From: Marinifilaceae bacterium
Lineage (GTDB): Bacteria; Bacteroidota; Bacteroidia; Bacteroidales; Marinifilaceae
Direction: 5' to 3'
Length of the DNA: 38,995 nucleotides
Assembly (NCBI GenBank): GCA_016936255.1
Contig: JAFGYE010000069.1
Location: 1-38,995 of the forward strand
Shown: positions 1 through 8,332 of the stretch, piece by piece
Layout: each line of letters opens with the position of its first letter
Numbering within the stretch: the first letter of the stretch is position 1
Program-made: the position numbers and the translations under genes
Notes under the pieces: model-generated
Databases searched by the model: none
Seen by the model: only the letters and a program-made list of their open reading frames with translations
What the model was told of the DNA's origin: nothing

Positions 1-124
1 TCGCTTTTCAGCTAAGGGGTCAGTATCCGCCGGATTGTCACTCTTTTTGACTTCTCCCTACGCAGGAAAAACCTTGTTTTCCGATCCCGATTTCAGGGGG
101 TCAACATGATCCGGAATATCCATC
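1..124 (+). mobile_element. Probable right end of an IS21-family insertion sequence (remnant)
   Basis: Codons 1-15 read Ser-Leu-Phe-Ser-stop, which could be the tail of a CDS entering from the left. Two imperfect direct copies of a GGGGTCA...CCGGA unit follow at about 16-42 and 97-121, and the stretch is richer in G+C than the DNA after it. Repeated units of this look are, from memory, typical of the ends of IS21-type (istA-istB) elements in Bacteroidota. No transposase is visible in the window, so the family is an inference. Confidence 0.35.
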
Positions 125-401
125 CCCAGACTTTAAATTTTTGAAGGCTTAAAAAGGATTTAAATGAGCCAAATGTGTTCGTTACATCAGAAAAACAAGT
201 AATAAGCACACGATGCAATCATGCGGTAGCGGGGGGCATTGTTCAATTCTATTTTATCCCTTATTTGGAATTATTCTCGAATCGTATTGAGCGATGGAAA
301 ATAATCTTTTGTTAACTTTAAAAACGAAAGGATAAAACACTTTTACCTTATGGGCAAGGTTAACAGATGGTTAATGATATTTTAGCAGACAATAAAAAAT
401 A
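125..401. other. Gene-free stretch between the IS-like end and the HAD gene
   Basis: No ORF of convincing length or composition is present. The last 100 bases are A+T-rich and probably hold the promoter of the phosphatase gene, but I could not pick a clear TAnnTTTG element. Confidence 0.4.
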
Positions 402-1040
402 ATGAATAAAGCAATTATATTTGATATGGACGGAGTCTTAATTGACTCAGAAAGATTATGGAAACAGGCGGAGAAAGAGGTGTTTACATCTTTGGGTGTA
501 AAAGTAACTGATGAATATTCTAAACAAACAAAGTCAATGACGACCTCTGATGTTACTCAGTTTTGGTATGATAAAAATCCTTGGGAAAACAGAGACCTAA
601 ATACTGCAGAAGAAATGGTTATTTCACGTGTTATTGAATTGATAAAAACGGAAAATTGTCAAATTAAAGGAGTAAAACCATTTATTGAGAAACTAAAAAC
701 ACAGAAGCTCAAAATTGGATTGGCAACAAATTCACCAAATGCAATAATTCCTGTGGTTTTAAAGAAATTAGATATTTTTCATTTATTTGATTCCATTTCA
801 TCTGCGGAGTTTGAAATAAAAGGTAAGCCTGACCCTGCGATTTATTTTAAAGCCGCAGATAAATTAGGGGTTAAACCTGAAGATTGCATCGTTATTGAAG
901 ATTCTTTTACAGGTATGTTGGCAGCAAAAAATGCAAGAATGACTGTTGTTGCTTTCACCAATGGAAATAAAGAATGTGATTTTGAAATAGCAGACTATAT
1001 AATAGAAAACTTTGACGATAAAGAAATTGAATTCATCTAA
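402..1040 (+). CDS. HAD-superfamily phosphatase (HxpB/beta-phosphoglucomutase-like)
   Basis: A 212-residue cytosolic HAD hydrolase, subfamily IA. Motif I is DMDGVL at residues 8-13, with the nucleophile and acid/base aspartates in the DxD pair. Motif II is the ATNS segment near residue 108. Motif III is the Lys of KGKPDP near 142, and motif IV is the IEDS near 164. An alpha-helical cap sits between motifs I and II. The closest characterised relatives are sugar-phosphate phosphatases such as 2-deoxyglucose-6-phosphatase (YniC/HxpB) and beta-phosphoglucomutase. The substrate cannot be read from the sequence. The gene stands alone among gene-poor accessory DNA, with an IS-like end upstream and a cassette-like repeat further downstream, so lateral acquisition is plausible. 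Confidence 0.85.
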   Translation: MNKAIIFDMDGVLIDSERLWKQAEKEVFTSLGVKVTDEYSKQTKSMTTSDVTQFWYDKNPWENRDLNTAEEMVISRVIELIKTENCQIKGVKPFIEKLKTQKLKIGLATNSPNAIIPVVLKKLDIFHLFDSISSAEFEIKGKPDPAIYFKAADKLGVKPEDCIVIEDSFTGMLAAKNARMTVVAFTNGNKECDFEIADYIIENFDDKEIEFI

Positions 1041-1571
1041 ATGACAAACAACAAAAAGATAATTAATTTACAATCGAAAAAATCGACGAAAATATACTTC
1101 ACTACCACACAATTTTATCGGGTGGTAAGTAATAAAAACAATAAGTTTCAGTAGTTAAAAGTTCACTATAGGTTTGTTATGAGTCGTGCATTATAAATGT
1201 TACAATCCTGAGGAGTCAACCTTGTAAGTTTTGCTGTAGTAGAATTTTTGGATGTGTTTCCCAGGCGTGATTGAGGTGATGCAGTAAACAGATGATAAAA
1301 TAGTGGGGCAGTGAGGGCTGTTAGAGTTTAAGTGTTCCAAATAAGTACCTCAATTCTATTTGTAAATAAAAGTATTTTCAATTTTCAGATATCCACAAAA
1401 GCGCTGAATAAAACTGACTGAAGACAAAGCGTTTTCTGTGCAGTTACAAGACAAAATGATAAAAAATTAAACGCACAAAAGGTTGTTGCGTTTGACATTT
1501 ACCTATGATAAGCAAACCGGAAGAATTGAGTGAAATTTTGAATAACTTCATCAATGAAATAAATTACCAAT
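1041..1571. other. 531-bp gene-free accessory region
   Basis: Only short, broken reading frames occur, for example 37 codons at 1041 and 36 codons at 1505, and neither resembles a known protein. A 7-bp inverted repeat (AAACGCA/TGCGTTT) lies at 1469-1493, just ahead of the next gene. The stretch looks like decayed or non-coding cassette DNA. Confidence 0.4.
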
Positions 1572-2138
1572 TTGAAAACAGACAAGATACTACACATAAA
1601 AACAAGGACTGAATGGAGAAACTGGCTTCAGCAAAATTTCAATATTAAAAATGAGGTTTGGTTGGTCTACGCTAAAAAGTCAACCGGAGAACAACGGATT
1701 CAATACAATGATGCGGTTGAAGAAGCTCTCTGTTTTGGTTGGATCGACAGCACAAATAAAACCCTTGACAAAGACCACACAATTCAGCGGTTTACTCCCA
1801 GACAATCGAAGAGCAGTTATTCACAGCCCAACAAAGAACGGCTGAAATGGTTAGCTGAAAAAAATCTGATTCATCATTCCTTTCTTAAAACGGTTCAGGA
1901 AATTATTTCAAAAGAGTTTGTTTTTCCTTTGGACATTTTAGATGAAATAAAAAAAGACAAAACAGCCTGGGAAAACTTTAAAGATTTTTCGGACTGTTAC
2001 AAACGAATACGAATTGCATACATTGATAGTGCCAGAAAACGACCCGAAGAATTTACCAAACGACTGACAAATTTTATTCAAAAAACACATAACAACAAAC
2101 TTATTTCAGGATTCGGAGGAATTGACAAATATTATTAA
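1572..2138 (+). CDS. YdeI/OmpD-associated family protein (TTG start)
   Basis: A 188-residue soluble protein with the hallmark opening of the YdeI/OmpD-associated family. It has a TRTEWRNWL helix near residues 11-19, then VWLVYAKKSTG near 30-40, and the AVEEALCFGWIDS core near 48-60. The RFTPR segment and a C-terminal helical region with IAYIDSARKRPEE follow. Relatives have been called bacteriocin-protection proteins, but the biochemical role is unknown. The start is TTG: an in-frame stop lies at 1560-1562 and there is no internal ATG, and the family N-terminus fits this start. It lies between non-coding stretches next to a cassette-like hairpin, and small orphan genes of this family are often found in accessory arrays. 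Confidence 0.8.
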   Translation: MKTDKILHIKTRTEWRNWLQQNFNIKNEVWLVYAKKSTGEQRIQYNDAVEEALCFGWIDSTNKTLDKDHTIQRFTPRQSKSSYSQPNKERLKWLAEKNLIHHSFLKTVQEIISKEFVFPLDILDEIKKDKTAWENFKDFSDCYKRIRIAYIDSARKRPEEFTKRLTNFIQKTHNNKLISGFGGIDKYY

Positions 2139-2189
2139 ATCGTACAATGACAGACTTTACCAGATGATCGAAAAGTGGAACCTAAAGAC

Positions 2190-2290
2190 AACGAACCGCC
2201 AATACATGGTATAGCGCATGCGGGTTTCAGAGCTTTTCGAAGCTTTGTGACCCGTAAAAAGCTTAATGTAGACTGATCAGAAATCACTTC
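2190..2290 (+). repeat. attC-like/cassette-type intergenic repeat half-site with strong hairpin
   Basis: The segment contains a near-perfect hairpin at 2221-2254: CGGGTTTCAGAGCTT, a TTCG loop, then AAGCTTTGTGACCCG. This is 14 of 15 pairs if two G-T wobbles are counted. It is preceded by GCCAATACATGGTATAGCGC. From memory, repeats of this form, ending in a mirrored AACCCGCATG arm, occur between small cassette-like genes in Bacteroidota. The mirrored arm is not visible here, so this would be a half or decayed copy. Assignment as attC-like is an inference. Confidence 0.4.
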
Positions 2291-2371
2291 GTACTTTCTT
2301 GTGGCAACGGGGTAAATTCAGGCAATTGTACCAGACAAGCAGGAACAACACTCCCAGGAACCTAAGGCAGG

Positions 2372-2683
2372 CTAGTTAAATTTATCAGATTTATTGAATT
2401 TTGCTGCCAGTTTACTCAATACAATTACGGCAGCAAGACCACCGCAAAATGATACCAAAGAATTAAGTGCAAACAAGTAAGTATCTACACTACCGGTTTG
2501 CATGATGTCTTGGGGCGAAAATCCTAAGCGGCCTATCGATTTAATGAAAAACACACTGCCGAAAACCCCGGCAATGGTATTTCCAATTAATCCAAACGAA
2601 TATTTTTTGAAGAATAGGCCAGTGCTGTTGGCTCCGATTATTCCAATAAGAATGCTTAGTAAAGAAATCAGCGTATCTGTCAT
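2372..2683 (-). CDS. Small three-helix membrane protein in the cyd operon
   Basis: A 103-residue hydrophobic protein starting MTDTLISLL. A longer frame opens at 2725, but it would overlap the end of cydB, so I prefer the ATG at 2683, 16 bases beyond the cydB stop. It has about three membrane segments (near residues 5-20, 30-48 and 70-90). They are rich in Gly and small residues (GIIGANSTG, GLIGNTIAGVFG, FCGGLAA), in the style of the small GlsB/YeaQ-type membrane proteins. The C-terminus is basic. I do not recognise the family. Its position as third gene suggests co-transcription with the cytochrome bd oxidase, but it is not a CydX, which is about 35 residues long. Confidence 0.65.
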   Translation of the reverse strand: MTDTLISLLSILIGIIGANSTGLFFKKYSFGLIGNTIAGVFGSVFFIKSIGRLGFSPQDIMQTGSVDTYLFALNSLVSFCGGLAAVIVLSKLAAKFNKSDKFN

Positions 2684-2699
2684 AAATTGGCCCGAATAA

Positions 2700-3773
2700 T
2701 TAATGTCCGTAATCCATCTTATCAATTTTTCCGCCCATCAATCTCTTCTGAACAATAAAGTAAACCAAAAGAAGAGCAAAGCCAGCAATACTCCATCCAA
2801 AGGCAACCGACAAAGCATATTCGGTTGTGGCGGTGTTGTATATAGTTAAAGACTCGTTTATACTATTGGTTGAAGGCAGAATTACCGGAAACATCGATGC
2901 CAATGAAGAGGTTATTCCACCAACAATAATCAGCGACGAGCAGGCAAAGGCATAAACATCTTTTTTAAATTTTTTAACTAAAAAAGTGCCAAACAATCCG
3001 CTAAGGTAGATCATCGGAAAAATGAGCAGAAGCGGACGATCTGTAAAATTCGAAAATGGCTGAGGTTTAATGATGTGCCAAATGGATATTGAGAAAACAG
3101 TAAGTAGTAAAAGCACAATATTCAAATTGAAAACTACTGACTTCAGTTTTTCATTAATCGATGACTCTGTTTTTAAGATGATCCAGTTGGCACCATGAAT
3201 GGATAAGGTAACAACGGCAATTATACCAATAACAATTGTGAACCAATCGATAACTCCCGGGTGAATGCCTGCAGGGCTAAAACTGCTGTTCCACAGGGGT
3301 AGGAAAAAGTAGTGTGCTTCGTAAGCCGAAACACCATTTTCGACACCGCCCAAGTTTACACCTCTGATTACATTGCCCAGTGCAATACCAAAAAACAGCG
3401 TTAGCAACAGGCTCGAAACACCAAATGATTTATCCCAAATATCCTTCCACATCTGAAAGTGAAACTGACTTCGTAACTCCAAACCGATTGCTCTGAAAAT
3501 AATAAACCACAGAACAATGATTAAAGGAAGATAGAAACCACTAAAAACAGAGGCGTAAAAGGTAGGAAAAGCCATAAACAGCAATCCTCCGGCTGCTACC
3601 AGCCAAACTTCATTCGAGTCCCAGAAAAGTCCTGCGGCTTTTGCAATTACTTCTTTGTCTTTTTCCTTTTCAGCAAAAAACAAATGAATAATTCCTGTTC
3701 CAAAATCGTAACCGTCCAATATGAAGAATACAGCCAAAACAATAGCTATCATTGTGTACCAAAATAATTCCAT
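2700..3773 (-). CDS. cydB: Cytochrome bd ubiquinol oxidase subunit II
   Basis: A 357-residue inner-membrane subunit of cytochrome bd oxidase, which couples quinol oxidation to O2 reduction at very low oxygen. It begins with the family signature: a first helix running into LDGYDFGTGI (residues 19-28). The W-DSNEVWLVAAGG motif follows near residues 50-63. About eight to nine transmembrane helices are spread over the length, as expected for CydB. It starts two bases after the cydA stop, so the two are one operon and likely translationally coupled. The length is normal and no defects were seen. Confidence 0.95.
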   Translation of the reverse strand: MELFWYTMIAIVLAVFFILDGYDFGTGIIHLFFAEKEKDKEVIAKAAGLFWDSNEVWLVAAGGLLFMAFPTFYASVFSGFYLPLIIVLWFIIFRAIGLELRSQFHFQMWKDIWDKSFGVSSLLLTLFFGIALGNVIRGVNLGGVENGVSAYEAHYFFLPLWNSSFSPAGIHPGVIDWFTIVIGIIAVVTLSIHGANWIILKTESSINEKLKSVVFNLNIVLLLLTVFSISIWHIIKPQPFSNFTDRPLLLIFPMIYLSGLFGTFLVKKFKKDVYAFACSSLIIVGGITSSLASMFPVILPSTNSINESLTIYNTATTEYALSVAFGWSIAGFALLLVYFIVQKRLMGGKIDKMDYGH

Positions 3774-3775
3774 AG

Positions 3776-5107
3776 TTAATGTGTTTGAGTTTCGGGTCCT
3801 TTGTGAATTGTTTTACCAACCAAGACCAGGAACAGTAAGCCCAGCAGCATGTATAAACCAACAAATCCCAATAGGGTAAATAAAGTATTTCCTGATGAAA
3901 CGGTTGGTGAGATTCCATCAACGGTTTTTAATAAACCGTAAACCAGGTAGGGTTGTCGTCCCAGTTCGGCAACATACCATCCGGTCATGTTTGCGATATA
4001 CGGAAAAGGGAATGCAAACATAATGGCCCAAAGCAGAGTATTCATTGTATAGAGTTTTTTTCTCCATAAAAATAAAAGTGCCAGGCCCATTAATCCAATA
4101 AAAATGGTGCCCAATCCTACCATTATATGATAGGAGTAGTAGAGAGCAGGAATATTATCGGGTAATTCTTCTTTTTTAAATTGATCCATTCCCGGAATTT
4201 GCCTGTTCCAATCCTGATAAGTTAAAAAACTTAAGATGTTGGGAACGGCAATTTTGTTGTCTATTTTTTTTTCAACCATATTGGGTTGACCAATAAGTAC
4301 GATTTCGGCACCTGCTTCCTGGGTTTCAAAAATACCCTCCATGGCGGCAAAGGAAGCAGGTTGATATTTGGCTACATTTTTCGCATTCCAATCGCCTGTT
4401 GGTACAGCCACCAGCATGCTCGAAACAAAACCGAAAATAACACCGGTCTTTAAAAATAACTTTCCGTATTCCAGATTCTTATTGCTCAATACATAAAAAG
4501 CACCAATAGCGGCAACAACAAATGATGAGGTGACAACGGATGCAAACTGATTGTGCAAAAAGGCTGGCAGCAACCAAGGATTACTGAATAGGGCTGAGAA
4601 ATTCGTTAATACGTATTTGCCATTCGCTAAAATTTCGTAACCAACAGGATTTTGCATCCAGGCATTGGTTGCTAAAATAAAGTAGCCACTGGCCCAGGAA
4701 CCTAAAAAGACTAAAAACCCTGTTAGAAGGTGCAGTTTTTGCCCCATTAGCTTTTCTCCAAAAATAAAAAGCGCCAAAAAAGAAGATTCGAGGAAAAATG
4801 AAAACAAACCTTCCATCGCCAGGGTTTGTCCGATAATTCCTCCGGTTAATTCCGAGAATTTAGCCCAATTGGTACCAAACTGAAATTCCATTGGAATCCC
4901 TGTTACCACACCCATGGTGAAATTAATGGCAAATATCTTCATGAAGAATTTTGCCGCATTGTTAAACTTTTCAAGTTTAGTTCTTAAATATTTCCATTTA
5001 AAATAGACAATCATTAAAGATAGTCCCATTGTTAATTGTGGAAATATATAGTGAAATGTGATAGTAAATGCGAACTGCAGCCTATCATAAAATATCATGT
5101 CATCCAT
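3776..5107 (-). CDS. cydA: Cytochrome bd ubiquinol oxidase subunit I
   Basis: A 443-residue haem-bearing subunit of cytochrome bd. Expected ligands are visible: His19 in FTITFHY (haem b595), His185 in PAFLHNQ and Met329 in SYHIMVG (haem b558). The acidic pair Glu99 and Glu107 sits in MEGLFSFFLESS, and the GRQP motif lies at 383-386. The protein is much shorter than E. coli CydA (about 520 residues) because the Q loop is short, as in many Gram-positive and Bacteroidota enzymes. An alternative start is Met4, and a palindrome ending only three bases before the first ATG makes Met4 worth considering. Expression is probably raised under low oxygen, but no regulator site was identified. Confidence 0.95.
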   Translation of the reverse strand: MDDMIFYDRLQFAFTITFHYIFPQLTMGLSLMIVYFKWKYLRTKLEKFNNAAKFFMKIFAINFTMGVVTGIPMEFQFGTNWAKFSELTGGIIGQTLAMEGLFSFFLESSFLALFIFGEKLMGQKLHLLTGFLVFLGSWASGYFILATNAWMQNPVGYEILANGKYVLTNFSALFSNPWLLPAFLHNQFASVVTSSFVVAAIGAFYVLSNKNLEYGKLFLKTGVIFGFVSSMLVAVPTGDWNAKNVAKYQPASFAAMEGIFETQEAGAEIVLIGQPNMVEKKIDNKIAVPNILSFLTYQDWNRQIPGMDQFKKEELPDNIPALYYSYHIMVGLGTIFIGLMGLALLFLWRKKLYTMNTLLWAIMFAFPFPYIANMTGWYVAELGRQPYLVYGLLKTVDGISPTVSSGNTLFTLLGFVGLYMLLGLLFLVLVGKTIHKGPETQTH

Positions 5108-5110
5108 ATT

Positions 5111-5135
5111 CTTATTTTTAAACGTTAAAAATAAG
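5111..5135. promoter_or_regulatory. Perfect 11-bp inverted repeat immediately upstream of cydA
   Basis: CTTATTTTTAA and TTAAAAATAAG flank a 3-base centre (ACG). The element ends three bases before the first cydA ATG. It could be an operator in the 5' leader, or an RNA hairpin limiting access to the start. It is wholly A+T-rich at the arms, so the hairpin would be weak. A second, smaller repeat (AAAATGA/TCATTTT, 5163-5183) lies further upstream. Confidence 0.45.
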
Positions 5136-5296
5136 GGTTTTTATTCGTTTTACAGCCAATGGAAAATGATATTTTTTCATTTTATAAACTATCTGCCTAT
5201 TGCCCAGCGGTACTAAGTTTGTATAGGTGACGGATTGTTTTTTTGAATGTGACAGCAGTCTGCTATTTTGTAATTGATTGGGAAGGTTTTTTTGCA

Positions 5297-5331
5297 AACT
5301 CTCCTTATTTTTTTAGATAATAAGGAGAGTT
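5297..5331. other. Perfect 13-bp inverted repeat between the oxidoreductase gene and cydA
   Basis: AACTCTCCTTATT and AATAAGGAGAGTT are separated by nine bases. The element lies 35 bases past the end of the Gfo/Idh/MocA gene. It has no T-run on either strand side, so it is not a classical intrinsic terminator. It could still end that transcript, or act as an operator for cydA, whose start lies 190 bases further on. Confidence 0.5.
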
Positions 5332-5365
5332 CGATGGTGCTGTTATCAGGACTTACTTATAAGGC

Positions 5366-6358
5366 TTACAAATTTCCAAGTATTTTATCCATAACCCAAC
5401 TGGTGTGGGCTGCAGTTTCTCCGGTAGATGGATGCTGAATGTTGCCCAACAGATGCTCCCTCATGTTTTGAACATGGTAAAGCTGTATGTTTTCTGGATT
5501 TTCAATGAATAGTTCTTTCGTACTATTTTCATTTTTTAGCAAGAGTGGGGCATCATCGAATACCGAAAATTCAATTTTACCGCTACTGCCAAATATTTCC
5601 ACTCGATCTTCTCTTTGGCTGCAGCCAAAATTCCAGCTTCCTGTTCCGGTAATGCCACTTTCATGCAACCAGCAAGCACTAACCGCATCTTTCGCATCAT
5701 AAAGGCCTTGCTGGTTTGTGCTGAGGCCAGCTACTGTTTTTATATTCCCCAGCAAATGAATAAATAAGTCGATTCCATGGCTGGCTAAATCGTCGAAGTA
5801 GCCACCTGCCGCTATTTTCGGATCGGTTCGCCAATTGTATTTGCCGGACAGATCCATTTCGTTTGCCGGTTTGCTTAAATGCCAGTTTACATGCCTTATT
5901 TTACCGATTGAATCGTTTTCAAGCCATGTTTTAATTTGTTGGAAACGAGGCAGGGAACGGCGGTAGTAGGCTGCAAATAGAGGCAGATTTTTGGCTTGAA
6001 AAGCATCACAGATTTCAAGACAGTCTTTATGGCTCGGCGCCAATGGTTTTTCAATGCAGCAGATTTTTCCTGCAGAGGCAATTTTAAGTGCATAATATTT
6101 GTGCGAATCGGGTGGGGTTGCAATATAAATTGCGTCAATTTCCTGATCATTAATTAGTTCGTCTGCATTAGCATAGTGTTTGTCAATGTTATGTCTTTGG
6201 GCGTAATCTTTAGCTTTGTTTGCATCACGGCGCATAACAGCATTAATTTCGAATCCTCTTGTTTTTTGATAAGCCGGCCCGCTTTTAACTTCAGTTACAT
6301 CTCCACATCCTAATATTCCCCAGCGAATAGGGTTTGTCTGTATATCTTTATTGGTCAT
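5366..6358 (-). CDS. Gfo/Idh/MocA-family NAD(P)-dependent oxidoreductase
   Basis: A 330-residue cytosolic sugar or cyclitol dehydrogenase-type protein. The N-terminal Rossmann fold has GILGCGDV at residues 14-21. Catalytic-site Lys is in EKP (103-105), followed by the family's AAYYRRSLPRF stretch. The C-terminal alpha/beta domain carries GGYFDDLASHGIDL near 187-200, the position of the usual D-x3-H substrate-side motif. The length is normal. The substrate is unknown. It is divergent from a fucose-isomerase-like gene across 206 bases, which fits a sugar or polyol interconversion pair, although that link is an inference. Confidence 0.88.
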   Translation of the reverse strand: MTNKDIQTNPIRWGILGCGDVTEVKSGPAYQKTRGFEINAVMRRDANKAKDYAQRHNIDKHYANADELINDQEIDAIYIATPPDSHKYYALKIASAGKICCIEKPLAPSHKDCLEICDAFQAKNLPLFAAYYRRSLPRFQQIKTWLENDSIGKIRHVNWHLSKPANEMDLSGKYNWRTDPKIAAGGYFDDLASHGIDLFIHLLGNIKTVAGLSTNQQGLYDAKDAVSACWLHESGITGTGSWNFGCSQREDRVEIFGSSGKIEFSVFDDAPLLLKNENSTKELFIENPENIQLYHVQNMREHLLGNIQHPSTGETAAHTSWVMDKILGNL

Positions 6359-6500
6359 TTTATTTTTTTATAAATATTTGCAACAAGATAAGGGTTTTTG
6401 TTGTGGGAAAATAAGTTGCTTCTTTTTCTTGTTTTTGAATTGTGAGCTGCGAAGCTTACAATTTAGAATGAGTTAAACGATACAAATATTATATGTTTTG

Positions 6501-6508
6501 TATATTTG
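6501..6508 (+). promoter_or_regulatory. Candidate -7 element (TATATTTG) for the isomerase-like gene
   Basis: It matches the Bacteroidota -7 consensus TAnnTTTG exactly and lies 56 bases before the ATG at 6565. No clear TTTG -33 box is seen at the ideal spacing. Confidence 0.4.
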
Positions 6509-6564
6509 AGCGCAACCATTCGTAAATCCCGAAAATCACATTAAAAAAACAATAAACTATTCTA

Positions 6565-7734
6565 ATGATTCAATTACGAGTAAAAATTTTAGCTTTTAAA
6601 GAGGCTGATGCTAAATACCTTGATCTGGGAAAGGAAAGACTTTTAAATACGCTTCCTGAATTTGCTGATCATTTTCAATTTGTTGATGGTGATGCAAATA
6701 TCCTGTTTGTTTTGAGTGGTGGGAGCGAGTACGCTGCGACACAATTGGTTGAGAAGGGAAAGTTTTATCTTATTCTGTCGAATGAATTGGATAATTCGAA
6801 TGCAGCGGCTCTGGAAATTAAAGCGTGGATGAACCGCGAAGGGATAAGTTCTGTATTGCTTTCGAATCCTGAGGAAATGAAGGCCTATATGTCAAAGTAC
6901 ATAGAAGTAACTTCGGCTATTGAAGCTTTAAAGGGAAAGCAGCTGGGGTTAATTGGCAATGTTTCCGATTGGCTGATAGCTTCGGGTGTTGAGAAGAATG
7001 TTTTGATGAGTAAGTTGGGCATCAATTTGAAACAAATTGACTGGAAAAGTCTTTGCAGCTTCGGGGATGCTGAAATTAACAATGATTTTTTAAGCAAATT
7101 TGAATATACAGATCATCAGGAGAAACTGAATGCTTCGAAAATTTACAATATCCTGAAAGATTGCGTTGAGAATGAGAAATTGGATGCCTTAACCGTTGAG
7201 TGTTTTCCTTTGGTTCGTCAGAAATCGGTAACAGCTTGTTTGGCCTTGTCGCTCTTAAACGATCAGCAAATACCTGCAGGTTGCGAAGGCGATTTAGCCA
7301 GTATTGTGGGAATGATGTTTGCCAAAGAAATTTCCGGATCTATTCCGTGGATGGCAAACGTGGCCAAAATATCTGAAGAATCTACTTTGTTTGCTCATTG
7401 TACCATAGGCACTAATTTATTGTCTGATTATAAGGTAACAACTCATTTCGAGACAGGTTTGGGAACGGCAATTCAAGGTATGTACCGTTACAATGACATT
7501 ACCGTTTTCCGTTTCAACAGTGAATTAAACAAGGCTTTTATTACCACTGGCGAGGTTTTGGACCGCCCGAGGTATGCAACAGCATGCCGCACGCAAATTG
7601 AGGTAAAGCTTTCTCTGTCAGCAATAACCAAATTAAAGAAAAACCCTTTGGGCAATCATCACCTGATTCTACAGGGTAATCAGCTTGAAAAACTACAATT
7701 GGCTTGTGGTTTGTTGGGAATTGAATTGGTATAG
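6565..7734 (+). CDS. L-fucose/L-arabinose isomerase-like protein
   Basis: A 389-residue cytosolic protein, shorter than true FucI (about 590 residues). The C-terminal half carries the pattern PAGCEGDLASIVGMMFAKE (near residues 246-264). A metal-site-like AHCTIG and HFETGLGTAIQG follow, all reminiscent of the C-terminal domain shared by fucose and arabinose isomerases. Several Bacteroidota and Firmicutes proteins of about 400 residues have this architecture and no proven activity. The N-terminal half (1-130) is a Rossmann-like region. Whether it isomerises a sugar or binds one is open. The divergent Gfo/Idh/MocA gene supports a role in sugar metabolism. Confidence 0.65.
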   Translation: MIQLRVKILAFKEADAKYLDLGKERLLNTLPEFADHFQFVDGDANILFVLSGGSEYAATQLVEKGKFYLILSNELDNSNAAALEIKAWMNREGISSVLLSNPEEMKAYMSKYIEVTSAIEALKGKQLGLIGNVSDWLIASGVEKNVLMSKLGINLKQIDWKSLCSFGDAEINNDFLSKFEYTDHQEKLNASKIYNILKDCVENEKLDALTVECFPLVRQKSVTACLALSLLNDQQIPAGCEGDLASIVGMMFAKEISGSIPWMANVAKISEESTLFAHCTIGTNLLSDYKVTTHFETGLGTAIQGMYRYNDITVFRFNSELNKAFITTGEVLDRPRYATACRTQIEVKLSLSAITKLKKNPLGNHHLILQGNQLEKLQLACGLLGIELV

Positions 7735-7749
7735 ATAATTCAAAATAAG

Positions 7750-7781
7750 AAAAAGGAACACCATTGGGATGTTCCTTTTTT
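7750..7781. terminator. Bidirectional intrinsic terminator
   Basis: AAAAAGGAACA and TGTTCCTTTTT form an 11-bp stem around a 9-base loop, with T-runs on both strands. It lies between the convergent ends of the isomerase-like gene (7734) and the PAS gene (7826) and can serve both. Confidence 0.85.
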
Positions 7782-7825
7782 CAATTAAAACAGTCTGTTT
7801 TTTTTGAGAGCAGTCGTTTTTACTT

Positions 7826-8332
7826 TTATGAATGATGATTTACGAGACTGCTTATTTTTTCTTTGACAGTAACTAATTCTGTGATGTCTTCCAAAATCAT
7901 AATAATGTATTTTTCTTTCTGATAGGGAAATAATCGAGTGGAAAACTGTAAATGTTTGTCAACCTTTACACCTTCGAAATTGAAAAATGGTTTCGTGATT
8001 TTCTCATTAAAAATAGCCTCATTCCTTACGTAAGAGTTAAGAGCTGAAATTCGTAATTCACAGCTTCTGCACATGCTGGTATTACCACATAGCTTTTGTT
8101 CTTCTATTTGATAGGCACAACCTATTACTTCACCGCATTTACGATACATTAAATTTTCATTTCTTTTATTGGAAAATATGCTTAGTAATGGCTCGTTGTA
8201 AGCTCTCAGCATAAGATCCTTATCCAAGAGCATAATGCACGAATTAATGTTGTTTAAAATCAAATTTAGAAATTCACTTGATTTGCTTAGTGCGCTAAAT
8301 TGCTCATTTGTATGTGTTATGTCTGTTTCCAT
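7826..8332 (-). CDS. Orphan PAS-domain protein with a cysteine cluster
   Basis: A 168-residue soluble protein with a single PAS domain (about residues 20-155) and no kinase, DNA-binding or cyclase output. The frame can be extended to a TTG at 8419, but the ATG at 8332 (METDITHT) starts just before the PAS fold and is preferred. The centre holds Cys66, Cys72, Cys82, Cys88 and Cys91 in the pattern C-x5-C-x9-C-x5-C-x2-C, followed by LR. Similar Cys-rich insertions occur in PAS sensors of sulphate- and metal-reducing bacteria and may bind a metal, an Fe-S cluster or sense redox; here this is inference. It probably works by protein-protein contact. Its neighbour upstream is a YeiH-type transporter. 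Confidence 0.65.
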   Translation of the reverse strand: METDITHTNEQFSALSKSSEFLNLILNNINSCIMLLDKDLMLRAYNEPLLSIFSNKRNENLMYRKCGEVIGCAYQIEEQKLCGNTSMCRSCELRISALNSYVRNEAIFNEKITKPFFNFEGVKVDKHLQFSTRLFPYQKEKYIIMILEDITELVTVKEKISSLVNHHS

